NCBI GenBank assembly: GCA_021404565.1
Contig: JAAWWF010000004.1
Span: forward strand, 62,001 to 126,000
Source: Roseivirga sp.
GTDB lineage: Bacteria > Bacteroidota > Bacteroidia > Cytophagales > Cyclobacteriaceae
Reading direction: 5' to 3'
Length of the DNA stretch: 64,000 bases
Part shown: piece by piece, positions 33,334 through 42,044 of the stretch
Layout of the letters: every line of letters begins with the position of its first letter
How positions within the stretch are numbered: the first letter of the stretch is position 1
Translations under genes and position numbers: made by a program
The notes under the pieces: model-generated
The model's database searches: none
What the model was told of the DNA's origin: nothing
What the model saw: the letters and a program-made list of their open reading frames with translations, nothing else

Positions 33334-34896
33334 ATGATATCTGAGGGAGGATTTTCCAGGCTGGAATCGAGGTATATCCTGGGAGTTTTTATACTTCTGG
33401 TGGTAGCTCTATTTGTCAACCTGGGCATTTATCCTTTGTTTCTTGAAGAACCCCGAAGAGGGTTGATCGCCCTGGAGATGATATTCAGAGACAACTGGTG
33501 GGTGCCTACTCAAACAGGAGATATCTATCTCAGAAAACCTCCACTCTATAACTGGACACTTATCCTGTCTTATAAACTGTTTGGAGAATATTCAGAGTTT
33601 GCAACCCGCGTGGTTTCGGTGGTTTCTTTTATTGGTATGGGGGTTTCTACCTTTCTCTTTGCGAGAAACCGCCTGGGATTCAGAGTGGCGGCCCTCAGTG
33701 CGCTAGGGGTGCTCACCTCAGTAGATATTCTGTTTTACTTCAGCACTCTGGGCGAAATTGATTTGTTCTATTCCTGGATCACCTTATTGAGCTTTTTTGG
33801 GCTTTACCATTATGGAGAGAAGGGTAGATACTGGCAGCTTTTTTTGATTGTTTACGGACTCTCTGCCCTGGGTATACTCACCAAAGGACTTTCGTCTGTA
33901 CCGTTTCTGGGTATTTCTCTTCTGGTTTACTTCGTCTATACCCGCAATTTTAAGAAGCTTTTTTCTTTGGCTCACCTGGCAGGAATCGCTCTTTTTATCT
34001 CAATTGTGGGAGGATACTTTTATATGTATTCACTCTATGAAGACCCCAGTGGTTGGTGGCAAACCCTCGTAGGGGAGTCTGCCGGCAGAGCGGGAATTGC
34101 CGGACTGCTGAAGCACTTACTAAATTTCCCTCTGGAGAACCTGAAGAACATTTTACCGGCAACACTGTTGGTACCTTTATTCTGGAGTAAAGGCTTGCTT
34201 AAGCGGGTTAAGAGTGACAGGCTGATTGCATTTCTCTTTTTACTGACCTTTGCGAATTTTCTTGTTTACTGGGTGTCTGCAGATGCGAAGTCACGATATG
34301 TATATGCCCTGTATCCACTGTTGATTATGGGGTTTAGCTACCTCTATGTACATGGGGAGACCAAGGAATGGCACAAAAAATATTGGAACATACTGATTAC
34401 GACTTGCCTTGTAATACCCACTTTGGGGCTTCCCCTCTTCCCATTTGTCGATTTTCTGGAGGTAGTCGACAACCGTATTTGGATGGCCCTGGGACTGATG
34501 TCTTTTTTGGCACTGCTGTGGTGGCTTTTTCTGAAAAAACGAGTAAGCCCTTATCTGATTCTCGTAGGGTTGTTGATCATGGCAAAACTGTGGTTCTCCA
34601 TGGTGGTGCCGGTTACCCGTGCCGAAACTACAGGGGCTGAAGAAGACAGGGTGTTAGGGAAAAAGATTGCTTCTGAGAGCGAGGGAGCCGTACTTTATCG
34701 ATACGGTGACGTAAGAATGTCGCTGACAATAGTGTATTATGTTGAAGCCGGAAGGGAAGAGGTATTGAATCAATCAGATACTTTTGAGCCAGGTTTCTTC
34801 TTTTGCTATACCGAGGATCTGCCGGATCGACCCTATACCATGGTCGAGGAGTTTCATTATCATCAAAGACCCATTTTCCTGATTAAGGTTGAATAG
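33334..34896 (+). CDS. GT39/ArnT-like integral membrane glycosyltransferase
   Basis: A 520-residue membrane protein with about 11-12 hydrophobic helices. The first periplasmic loop EEPRRGLIALEMIFRDNWW and LRKPPLYNW match the ArnT/PMT (GT39) pattern DExRYAE...KPPLxYW, with Glu32/Glu33 region as the likely catalytic acid. These enzymes move a sugar from a polyprenyl phosphate carrier to a lipid A or protein acceptor in the periplasm. No companion lipid-sugar synthesis genes lie in the window, so the acceptor is unknown. The ATG at 33334 is consistent with the first helix. Confidence 0.88.
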   Translation: MISEGGFSRLESRYILGVFILLVVALFVNLGIYPLFLEEPRRGLIALEMIFRDNWWVPTQTGDIYLRKPPLYNWTLILSYKLFGEYSEFATRVVSVVSFIGMGVSTFLFARNRLGFRVAALSALGVLTSVDILFYFSTLGEIDLFYSWITLLSFFGLYHYGEKGRYWQLFLIVYGLSALGILTKGLSSVPFLGISLLVYFVYTRNFKKLFSLAHLAGIALFISIVGGYFYMYSLYEDPSGWWQTLVGESAGRAGIAGLLKHLLNFPLENLKNILPATLLVPLFWSKGLLKRVKSDRLIAFLFLLTFANFLVYWVSADAKSRYVYALYPLLIMGFSYLYVHGETKEWHKKYWNILITTCLVIPTLGLPLFPFVDFLEVVDNRIWMALGLMSFLALLWWLFLKKRVSPYLILVGLLIMAKLWFSMVVPVTRAETTGAEEDRVLGKKIASESEGAVLYRYGDVRMSLTIVYYVEAGREEVLNQSDTFEPGFFFCYTEDLPDRPYTMVEEFHYHQRPIFLIKVE

Positions 34897-34898
34897 CT

Positions 34899-35276
34899 TC
34901 AGATCATGACAATGTCATAGCACTCTCTGTTCTCAATTACTTTTTGAAGCAGGTTCCTGAGTTTTTGGAAGGGCCTGAATGTGACTTTGGGTTTCTGAGC
35001 CAGGTCGGCTTGGTCTTCGTCAGCTGAACAGATAATAGGAGTGCATGGTTGAATCTTCCTGATTTTCTTTGCAACCTCCAATTCTTTCGTGCTTGAAAAA
35101 ACCTTGTCTACAATGATAAGGTCAAAGTTGTCTCGTTGCAGCCTGTTAGGGGTATGCTCGGTGCTGTTTACTGAGCAATCGGCATACCCCCAACTCTTGA
35201 GCAGTTTTTGCATCAGGCTTAGGTTTCTGAAGGAGTCGTCTACTATCAGAATACGATGTTCATGATGAATGGCCAT
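34899..35276 (-). CDS. Degenerate single-domain response regulator
   Basis: A 125-residue receiver fold with Asp13/Asp14, Asp57 (LIIVDKVF) and Ser84 kept, but the invariant Lys is Arg101 in TFRPFQ and the usual MPxxxG after the phospho-acceptor is missing. It may therefore be slowly phosphorylated or non-phosphorylatable and act as a constitutive binding module. It lies tail to tail with the GT39 gene (2-bp gap). No kinase is nearby. Confidence 0.75.
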   Translation of the reverse strand: MAIHHEHRILIVDDSFRNLSLMQKLLKSWGYADCSVNSTEHTPNRLQRDNFDLIIVDKVFSSTKELEVAKKIRKIQPCTPIICSADEDQADLAQKPKVTFRPFQKLRNLLQKVIENRECYDIVMI

Positions 35277-35356
35277 GAGTGTTTAGGTCAAAGGGTGAAC
35301 CATTGCTTTTTACAACATTGGACTAACCTAATATTCTGTTAGGCCAAATTGTTTAA

Positions 35357-35390
35357 AATAAAAAAGGGTCCCGAATGCTCAGGACCCTTT
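35357..35390 (-). terminator. Rho-independent terminator after the transketolase genes
   Basis: On the minus strand the stem AAAGGGTCC / GGACCCTTT (35382-35390 with 35363-35371) is followed by a T-rich run, about 23 bp past the transketolase stop. Confidence 0.9.
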
Positions 35391-35412
35391 GAGGTTTGTT
35401 TGGAAGCAACTC

Positions 35413-36366
35413 TTACTTTCGTTCCATTGCTTTTTTAGCTGCCAAAACGATGTTTTTAGCATCAATTCCGTACTTGGTCATCAACTGAGCAGGGGTGCCG
35501 CTCTCTCCAAAAGAATCGTTGACTGCCACCATTTCCAATGGAGATGGATTGTTCAGGGCCAGGGTTTGGGCAACGCTGTCGCCCAGTCCTCCATTCATTT
35601 GGTGCTCTTCAGCAGATACGGCACAACCGGTTTTAGCTACTGATTCCAGAATGGCCTCAGCATCCAGTGGCTTGATCGTATGGATGTTGATTACCTCCGC
35701 ATTGATTCCTTCTTCGGCTAGTACAGCCTCGGCTTCAATCGCCTCCCATACGAGGTGACCGGTAGCAAAAATACTCACATCGCTGCCCTCAATCAGTTTG
35801 AGTGCTTTACCTATCTCAAACTTCTGGTCAGCCGGAGTGAAAATCGGCACTTTCGGGCGACCAAATCTCAGGTATACTGGTCCGTGATGATCAGCAATTG
35901 CGATGGTTGCCGCCTTTGTTTGGTTGTAATCACAAGGATTGATCACGGTCATATTGGGTAGCATTTTCATCATGCCAATGTCTTCCAGTATCTGGTGTGT
36001 GGCACCATCTTCGCCCAGTGTAAGACCCGCGTGTGAAGCGCATATCTTTACATTCTTTTCGGAATAGGCCACTGACTGTCTTATCTGGTCATAAACCCTG
36101 CCTGTAGAAAAGTTGGCAAAGGTACCAGTAAACGGAATTTTACCACCAATGGTCATACCTGCCGCCAGACCAATCATATTGGCCTCGGCAATACCCACCT
36201 GGAAAAAGCGCTCAGGAAATTCCTTCTGGAAAGCACCCATTTTCAGAGAGCCAATCAGGTCAGCACATAAACCGACAACGTTAGGGTTGGTTCTGCCTAG
36301 TTCCAAAAGGCCATCACCGAAACCTGATCTTGTATCTTTTTTTTCTGTATACGTAAATTTCGTCAT
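35413..36366 (-). CDS. Transketolase, C-terminal subunit
   Basis: The 317 residues are the second half of a transketolase: Pyr domain with FQVGIAEANMIGLAAGM (Glu of the thiamine cofactor activation) and TLGEDGATHQILEDI, then the C-terminal domain EHQMNGGLGDSVAQ. It needs the N-terminal subunit encoded directly upstream (12-bp gap). Split transketolases occur in many Bacteroidota and archaea. It supplies the non-oxidative pentose phosphate pathway, complementing the zwf/pgl/gnd set. Confidence 0.93.
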   Translation of the reverse strand: MTKFTYTEKKDTRSGFGDGLLELGRTNPNVVGLCADLIGSLKMGAFQKEFPERFFQVGIAEANMIGLAAGMTIGGKIPFTGTFANFSTGRVYDQIRQSVAYSEKNVKICASHAGLTLGEDGATHQILEDIGMMKMLPNMTVINPCDYNQTKAATIAIADHHGPVYLRFGRPKVPIFTPADQKFEIGKALKLIEGSDVSIFATGHLVWEAIEAEAVLAEEGINAEVINIHTIKPLDAEAILESVAKTGCAVSAEEHQMNGGLGDSVAQTLALNNPSPLEMVAVNDSFGESGTPAQLMTKYGIDAKNIVLAAKKAMERK

Positions 36367-36378
36367 GATCTCTGCTGC

Positions 36379-37227
36379 TTAATAATCGCCTAAGGTTTCT
36401 TCTAACTGTGACAGGGCATCGGCCAATTGATCGTCATTCGGAGCTACACCATGCCATTTGTGCGTGCCTACCATAAAGTCCACACCATAGCCCATATCTG
36501 TTCTCATCAGGTTCATAATGGGCTTACCCTTGCCTGTCAGTGACTTGGCGAGTTTCAGGGCCGCAATAATCTCCTTCATATCGTTGCCATTGCTCTCAAT
36601 GACTTCCCAACCGAAAGCCAGCCATTTGGCTTTAAGGTCAGCAAGGCTCATTACTTTTTCAGTAGGGCCGTCAATTTGCTGGCCATTGAAATCTACAGAG
36701 GCTATCAGGTTGTCAATTTTGTGATGAGGGGCATACATCGCTGCTTCCCAGACCTGTCCCTCCTGAAGCTCACCATCGCCCATAAGTGCGTAAACGAGGT
36801 TGTCGTCATTGTTGAGCTTTTTTGCCTGGGCAGCACCGCAGGCAAATGACAAACCCTGACCGAGTGAACCAGAGGCCACTCTGATTCCAGGAAGGCCTTC
36901 CTCTGTTGCCGGATGACCCTGAAGCCTTGAATTGAGTTTTCTGAAGGTGGCTAGTTCCGATACATCGAAGTAGCCGCTGCGGGCCAACACGCTATACCAT
37001 ACAGGGGAGATGTGACCGTTTGACAGGAAAAAGAGATCTTCACCTTTTCCATCCATGTCAAATGGCTGCTTTTTGTTTAACACATGAAAGTAAAGGGCTG
37101 TAAAGAATTCAGTACAACCAAGGGACGCACCAGGGTGGCCGGAATTTACGGCATGCACCATTCTGAGAATGTCCCTTCTTACTTGTGAAGCTACCTTCTC
37201 AAGTTCTTCGATATTGGGTTGGCTCAT
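36379..37227 (-). CDS. Transketolase, N-terminal (thiamine-diphosphate-binding) subunit
   Basis: The 282 residues are the PP-domain half: HPGASLGCTEFFTALYFH, then ALMGDGELQEGQVWEA with the GDG...metal/diphosphate motif and SVDFNGQQIDGPTEK. Together with the C-terminal subunit it forms a full enzyme moving two-carbon units between sugar phosphates. It is preceded on the same strand, 30 bp away, by the peroxiredoxin gene and may share its transcript. Confidence 0.95.
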   Translation of the reverse strand: MSQPNIEELEKVASQVRRDILRMVHAVNSGHPGASLGCTEFFTALYFHVLNKKQPFDMDGKGEDLFFLSNGHISPVWYSVLARSGYFDVSELATFRKLNSRLQGHPATEEGLPGIRVASGSLGQGLSFACGAAQAKKLNNDDNLVYALMGDGELQEGQVWEAAMYAPHHKIDNLIASVDFNGQQIDGPTEKVMSLADLKAKWLAFGWEVIESNGNDMKEIIAALKLAKSLTGKGKPIMNLMRTDMGYGVDFMVGTHKWHGVAPNDDQLADALSQLEETLGDY

Positions 37228-37257
37228 TGGAGTTGTTGGTATTGATTAGTATAAATA

Positions 37258-37707
37258 TTACTTAAGTATTTGTGAGGTATGATTGTCAGTTTTAACCTTG
37301 TTCACGATCTCTTCGATTTTGCCTTGCTCGTCTATCACAAAGGTAGTTCTAATTGTACCCATGTATTTTCTTCCGAACATTTGTTTTTCGCCCCAGGTAC
37401 CAAAAAGGTTGTGAACTTTTTGATCTGTATCGGCAATCAGGGGGAAGGGCAGGTCATACTTTTTAATAAAGTTCTGATGCTTTCTCTCCGAATCGCTGCT
37501 GACCCCAACTACGGCATAGCCTGATTTGAGAAGTACTTCGTAGTTGTCCCGAAGATTACATGCGGTGGCTGTACAGCCGGGAGTGTTATCCTTTGGGTAG
37601 AAATAAAGTACCAGTTTCTTTCCTGCGAAATCTGATAGTTTGATAGGGCTTCCGTTTTGATCTACTCCTTCAAAAGCGGGTGCCTGGTCTCCGATTTGTA
37701 ATGGCAT
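37258..37707 (-). CDS. bcp: Thioredoxin-dependent thiol peroxidase (Bcp-type peroxiredoxin)
   Basis: A 149-residue atypical 2-Cys peroxiredoxin of the BCP/PrxQ group. The peroxidatic Cys is in KDNTPGCTATACNLRDNY, with a second Cys five residues later that can be the resolving one. It reduces hydroperoxides using thioredoxin. Directly downstream are the transketolase genes, a plausible link between NADPH supply and peroxide defence. The gene follows the M23 peptidase by 6 bp, so a longer operon from 39.6 kb is likely. Confidence 0.93.
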   Translation of the reverse strand: MPLQIGDQAPAFEGVDQNGSPIKLSDFAGKKLVLYFYPKDNTPGCTATACNLRDNYEVLLKSGYAVVGVSSDSERKHQNFIKKYDLPFPLIADTDQKVHNLFGTWGEKQMFGRKYMGTIRTTFVIDEQGKIEEIVNKVKTDNHTSQILK

Positions 37708-37713
37708 TGGTTA

Positions 37714-39630
37714 TTATAGTTTTAGTTGGAAAATCTGCTCGTTACCGGCATAGTCTGTCACGGTTAAAGCAAATTCTCCCGTCAAAGGTTTCGATTTATT
37801 CAATCTCTCCGACCAAATGAGGTTTCTTTTTTTATCGTAGTTCATCAGCAGCCATTTACCGTCAATGGTAGCCTTGTAAGACTTAACCCCTGAGAGGTTG
37901 TCCCTGATGATAAAACTGATCACATTTTCCCTGACCGGACGTTGTTTAATAGTAGGAGCCTCTTTGTCTTTCAAGAGCGTAAATTTGCCAAAAGAGGAGA
38001 AGCCAAACCTGATTTTTTCGCCTTCCCATTCACCTCCGATAAAGGCCGGATACTTTGGGTTGTTTACCTGATAAATATGATAGTCTCGAAGTGAATCATA
38101 ACTCAAAATAGGTTGTAATTCAACCTCAATTGACCCCTTAAGTGGTATATTGTCTTTATTAACCTCCAGAATCTCCCAACCGGTAGCCTTATCCACTGCA
38201 TGCTTTGATTGGATATAGACAGTATCGAAAAGGGTACGCTTGCCGAATTTGAGAGAGTAGGTATCGCTAAGAAAGGAATGTTGACTGCCTGCTGGAACCA
38301 GATCTCCGAAATACAGCTCCTCTTTCTTATTGGTATAGGCTACCTCCAGGGGGAGTGAGCTCTTTAAGTCCCAAAGAAATACATTTGTTCTGCCATCGGT
38401 GTAGGCAGCTTCTACTTCTTTGGATCCATCAGGAGTAGACAAGACGATTTTATTCTCATCGTTCTTCTTATCAAAGAGCATCAGTGTATTGTCCTGCACA
38501 TAGGGGTGATCGTATGGATTGATCCGTACATTGGTATTGGGAGTAGGGGATGACCCTTTTATGTTGAAGAAAATATTGCGCTGGTTGCCATAGGAATCTA
38601 CCAGGTTGATTTCCATTGCGTGTTTACTGGTATCCGATACTCGTAGGAAGCCATGTTCGTCTTCCGATTCGTAAAAGCCGAGACCATTACCGTCATCAAT
38701 ATAGAGCTTGTTATACCTTCTCCGGGTTTCGCGTTGTGCCTGATAATTGGTGTGAATGAGAATGTTTTTTTGCAAAGAAAAACTGAGTTTCTCAATGTCC
38801 TGCTCAAAGAGGGTATTTCCGTTGTTTTTTAAAACCGTAATGGGAATGCCGTTCTTGTTCGGAGCTCCGTCCAGCTTATCATGTGCCCAAAGCTCAATGC
38901 CGATATTTCCATAAGCCTCAATGGTATCGGGTAATACGTACTCATTTCCGCGTCTTTGAAGTATGAACTCGAAGCGGCCAAACTTTCCGTTTACCCGAGA
39001 GTTGATATCCATGGTCTTCAGAGCTACCCTTTGCGCAATTGGTGCTATTTTATCCTTGATCTGATCGAATTTGAAACGCAGCGGATCGAGTACTTCCTGT
39101 TTGGAATTCCGGATTTCGAAGTGCAGGTGTGGGCCTCCTGATGAACCGCTGTTTCCTGAAAGACCGATGACCTCACCTTTTTTGAACGGAAATTGATTCC
39201 TACCCGGAAAAAGGTTTACATCGAAGCTTTTGTTCTCGTATTGTTTTTCCAGTACGTATTTGGCCAGTATAGGATCAAACTTCTGCAAGTGCGCATACAC
39301 GGTGGTAGTACCATTGGGATGCGCTATATAGATGCAATTGCCATAGCCTCCGGTTGCCACGCGGATTCTGCTGACATAGCCATCGGCCGAAGCGTATACA
39401 TTCAATCCTTCCCGGCCATTGGTTTTAATATCCAATCCCGCATGAAAGTGGCTGGCTCTCAATTCTCCCATGCTACCGGATAGGTAGTTGGTGCGGTCCG
39501 GTTGGATCGGGAAATCGTAATAGTTTTCGTCTATGTCGTCATACTGGGCCAGGGCCAATGACGAAGTCAGGCATAATAATAAAATAGAAAGGGCGTACTT
39601 ATTTAATTTCAACTTCCAGCATTTTTTCAT
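37714..39630 (-). CDS. M23-family metallopeptidase, secreted, with large C-terminal region
   Basis: The 638 residues begin at ATG 39630 (MKKCWKLKLNKYAL, then a signal segment); an in-frame ATG at 39657 gives a worse N-terminus. The LytM/M23 catalytic domain spans about 50-190: HFHAGLDIKTNG carries the His and Asp ligands, and HLHFEIRN the last His. The remaining 450 residues are Bacteroidota-specific beta-rich sequence. It probably cleaves peptidoglycan cross-links or peptides in the periplasm. It overlaps the end of the FAH gene by 32 bp. Confidence 0.9.
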   Translation of the reverse strand: MKKCWKLKLNKYALSILLLCLTSSLALAQYDDIDENYYDFPIQPDRTNYLSGSMGELRASHFHAGLDIKTNGREGLNVYASADGYVSRIRVATGGYGNCIYIAHPNGTTTVYAHLQKFDPILAKYVLEKQYENKSFDVNLFPGRNQFPFKKGEVIGLSGNSGSSGGPHLHFEIRNSKQEVLDPLRFKFDQIKDKIAPIAQRVALKTMDINSRVNGKFGRFEFILQRRGNEYVLPDTIEAYGNIGIELWAHDKLDGAPNKNGIPITVLKNNGNTLFEQDIEKLSFSLQKNILIHTNYQAQRETRRRYNKLYIDDGNGLGFYESEDEHGFLRVSDTSKHAMEINLVDSYGNQRNIFFNIKGSSPTPNTNVRINPYDHPYVQDNTLMLFDKKNDENKIVLSTPDGSKEVEAAYTDGRTNVFLWDLKSSLPLEVAYTNKKEELYFGDLVPAGSQHSFLSDTYSLKFGKRTLFDTVYIQSKHAVDKATGWEILEVNKDNIPLKGSIEVELQPILSYDSLRDYHIYQVNNPKYPAFIGGEWEGEKIRFGFSSFGKFTLLKDKEAPTIKQRPVRENVISFIIRDNLSGVKSYKATIDGKWLLMNYDKKRNLIWSERLNKSKPLTGEFALTVTDYAGNEQIFQLKL

Positions 39631-40213
39631 CTTCAATATACGCGGTGAGCTTATCACCTATAGCAACAGGGCCGACCCCCGCGGGAGTTCCGGTGAAAAT
39701 GATATCTCCTTTTTTCAAAGTGAAAAACTTAGAGACGTATTCTATGATATCACCGAAATCAAAAAGCATCAGGCTGGTATTGCCGCTCTGCTTTAATGCG
39801 TCATTTTGGTTGAGACTAAAGTTGATGTTGGCCAGATCAGTGAATTCTGACTTACTTTTAAAGGTAGTTGAGATAGGGGCTGAGCCATTAAAACCCTTGG
39901 CTATTTCCCAGGGAAGCCCCTTTTCCTTACACCTCTGTTGTAAGTCGCGGGCCGTAAAGTCTATACCGACTCCGATTTCCTCGAAGTACTTATCAGCAAA
40001 CTTCTTTTCAATATACTTCCCGTTGCGACTGATCTTTAATAATAACTCCACTTCAAAGTGGATATTGTTACTGAATTCGGGGTAATAAAACGGATCATTG
40101 TTTCTTAAAATGGCCGTATCGGGCTTCAGGAAAATAACCGGCTCACTTGGGCGTTCATTATTCAATTCGGCAATATGAGCAGCATAATTTCTGCCTATCG
40201 CAATAATCTTCAT
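39599..40213 (-). CDS. Fumarylacetoacetate hydrolase family protein
   Basis: A 204-residue FAH-fold protein. Metal-binding features are EVELLLKISRNG (Glu of EVEL) and GIDFTARDLQ followed by the C-terminal GTPAGVGPVAIGD segment. The family includes oxaloacetate decarboxylases, acylpyruvases and hydratases; substrate is not settled here. It is the first gene of the set with M23, peroxiredoxin and transketolase on the minus strand. The ATG at 40213 is the natural start. Confidence 0.92.
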   Translation of the reverse strand: MKIIAIGRNYAAHIAELNNERPSEPVIFLKPDTAILRNNDPFYYPEFSNNIHFEVELLLKISRNGKYIEKKFADKYFEEIGVGIDFTARDLQQRCKEKGLPWEIAKGFNGSAPISTTFKSKSEFTDLANINFSLNQNDALKQSGNTSLMLFDFGDIIEYVSKFFTLKKGDIIFTGTPAGVGPVAIGDKLTAYIEDEKMLEVEIK

Positions 40214-40337
40214 AAGTCGTAGTTTTCGATGCTCAACTAACTTTAGGGGCTAAATTATGATATTTAATTTTAAATCAGCCCTGTGATTTGACAAGCCGTT
40301 ATATTTAATGAAATTTGTGCCGAAACCAGCTGTAAAG

Positions 40338-41165
40338 ATGAGCAAACGAATATTTCTCCAGACATTATTACTTACTTCAATTGTACTTATGCCTGTATTC
40401 AATTCCTGTACTACAGTGCCCCTTACGGGTCGTAAGCAGGTGACCGGTCTGACGAGCACGAGCGAGATATTAGCCTTGAGCGCACAGAGTTATCAGTCTG
40501 TACTGGATTCTGCGAAGGTTGTTCCGAGTTCTACTGATGCCGATCGCGTGAAGCGTGTGGGAAACAGGATCAAAACGGCTGTTGAGAAATATATGAATGA
40601 CAATGGCTATGGTGCCCAACTGGAGGGGTTCAACTGGGAGTTCAATCTGATTGACGAAGATCTTGTAAATGCCTGGGCCATGCCGGGAGGTAAAGTGGCT
40701 TTCTATACCGGCATTATGCCTATTTGCCGTGATGATGCCGGAGTGGCTGTGGTAATGGGGCATGAAGTGGCACACGCTATCGCCAAGCATGGTCAGGAGC
40801 GAATGAATCAGGGAATGCTGCAAAACTTTGGAGCCATGGGATTGTCAGTTGCTTTGAGTAACAAGCCTGCTGCAACGCAAAACATTGCCAATCAGGCCTT
40901 TGGTCTGGGCACGACCGTGTTAGGGGTTTTGCCTTTCAGCAGATTGCATGAGTCTGAAGCGGATGAGCTTGGCCTTACATTTATGGCCATTGCCGGTTAT
41001 GATCCAAGAGAAGCTCCACAGTTTTGGGAGCGTATGGCCGCTGGAAGTGGCGGGGGAGGACAGCCCGAGTTTCTTTCTACCCATCCAAGTCACGAGACGA
41101 GAATTTCAAGATTGAATGCGGCCTTGCCTAAGGCACTTGAGTATTACGAAGCAGCAGAGAAGTGA
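40338..41165 (+). CDS. M48 family metallopeptidase, lipoprotein
   Basis: A 275-residue Loiselle-type (LoiP/YggG-like) M48 peptidase; the ATG at 40338 precedes the signal peptide, while the frame opens earlier at 40308. The lipobox is NSCT (Cys about 24), then the zinc site VMGHEVAHAIAKHGQ and the third ligand ESEADELG. Membrane-anchored M48 peptidases degrade misassembled outer-membrane proteins. The gene is divergent from the FAH gene with a 124-bp gap. Confidence 0.92.
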   Translation: MSKRIFLQTLLLTSIVLMPVFNSCTTVPLTGRKQVTGLTSTSEILALSAQSYQSVLDSAKVVPSSTDADRVKRVGNRIKTAVEKYMNDNGYGAQLEGFNWEFNLIDEDLVNAWAMPGGKVAFYTGIMPICRDDAGVAVVMGHEVAHAIAKHGQERMNQGMLQNFGAMGLSVALSNKPAATQNIANQAFGLGTTVLGVLPFSRLHESEADELGLTFMAIAGYDPREAPQFWERMAAGSGGGGQPEFLSTHPSHETRISRLNAALPKALEYYEAAEK

Positions 41166-41202
41166 TGAATTAAACATTTACAATTCATCATTCATCATTC
41201 CC

Positions 41203-42009
41203 TTACCCCATCTGAAAATCCTTGAGCTTAATTTGCGTAAGTCTGCGTTTGGTGTCCAGAGGAAAATCGCCCTGCATCATCCAGTCATAGTAGCCTCTTT
41301 CAGCTTTAAGTACTTGTGATACAGGTTTACCTTTGTGCTTACCAAAGTTAAATACCTCGACACCTTTGTCATTCAATACAAAGCGACCGGCAAGGTCCAC
41401 CATGTTTGAGGCTACAAGCTGATGGATGGAACTCATGTCGTTTTTGATCGTGCTGACCACCTTACCACTCATATCGAGTACATCCTGACCATCGTATTTA
41501 TCCAGCTGTGATTTAAAAACCTCATAGGTAGCCACTGTGTCGGCTTCTGCACCGTGGGCCCCCACCAAATCTTTGTCGCAGTAAAACTTATAAGCAGCCG
41601 TGAGTGTACGCTTCTCCATCATAAAGAAGATCTTCTGGGCATCAATCAGCTTGCGATTGCCGACTTCAAAATCTACATCGGCTCTGAGAAACTCTTCAAC
41701 TAGTACGGGTACATCAAAGCGAACAATGTTGAAACCTCCCAGATCGGCACCTTCCAGAAACTTAGCCAGTTTTTTGGCGCTGGCCTTAAAGGTGGGCGCG
41801 TCTTTTACATCTTCATCACGAATACCATGAATCATGCTCGATTCTTCAGGAATAGGCATGCCTGGATTAATGCGTTCAACCAGCTTATGGATTTCGCCAT
41901 TGGGCATTACTTTCAGAAATGCCATTTCTACAATCCTGTCGTTGGCTATGCTTGTACCCGTGGTCTCCAGATCGAAGAATGCCAGAGGGTTTTTAAGATT
42001 TAAGTTCAT
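41203..42009 (-). CDS. DEDDh 3'-5' exonuclease (DNA polymerase III epsilon-like) with ExoX-type tail
   Basis: A 268-residue exonuclease from ATG 42009. Exo I is FFDLETTG (Asp and Glu), Exo II GGFNIVRFDVPVL, Exo III HGAEADTVAT, making it a DEDDh enzyme. The C-terminal part FGKHKGKPVSQVL and GYYDWMMQGDFP is the ExoX-like C-terminal domain. The protein could proofread or act in repair as a stand-alone exonuclease; Bacteroidota have several such paralogues. It converges with the M48 gene (37-bp gap). Confidence 0.93.
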   Translation of the reverse strand: MNLNLKNPLAFFDLETTGTSIANDRIVEMAFLKVMPNGEIHKLVERINPGMPIPEESSMIHGIRDEDVKDAPTFKASAKKLAKFLEGADLGGFNIVRFDVPVLVEEFLRADVDFEVGNRKLIDAQKIFFMMEKRTLTAAYKFYCDKDLVGAHGAEADTVATYEVFKSQLDKYDGQDVLDMSGKVVSTIKNDMSSIHQLVASNMVDLAGRFVLNDKGVEVFNFGKHKGKPVSQVLKAERGYYDWMMQGDFPLDTKRRLTQIKLKDFQMG

Positions 42010-42044
42010 CAATATTTGGTTTTCCCCTGGTTCAGCGGGGTTTC

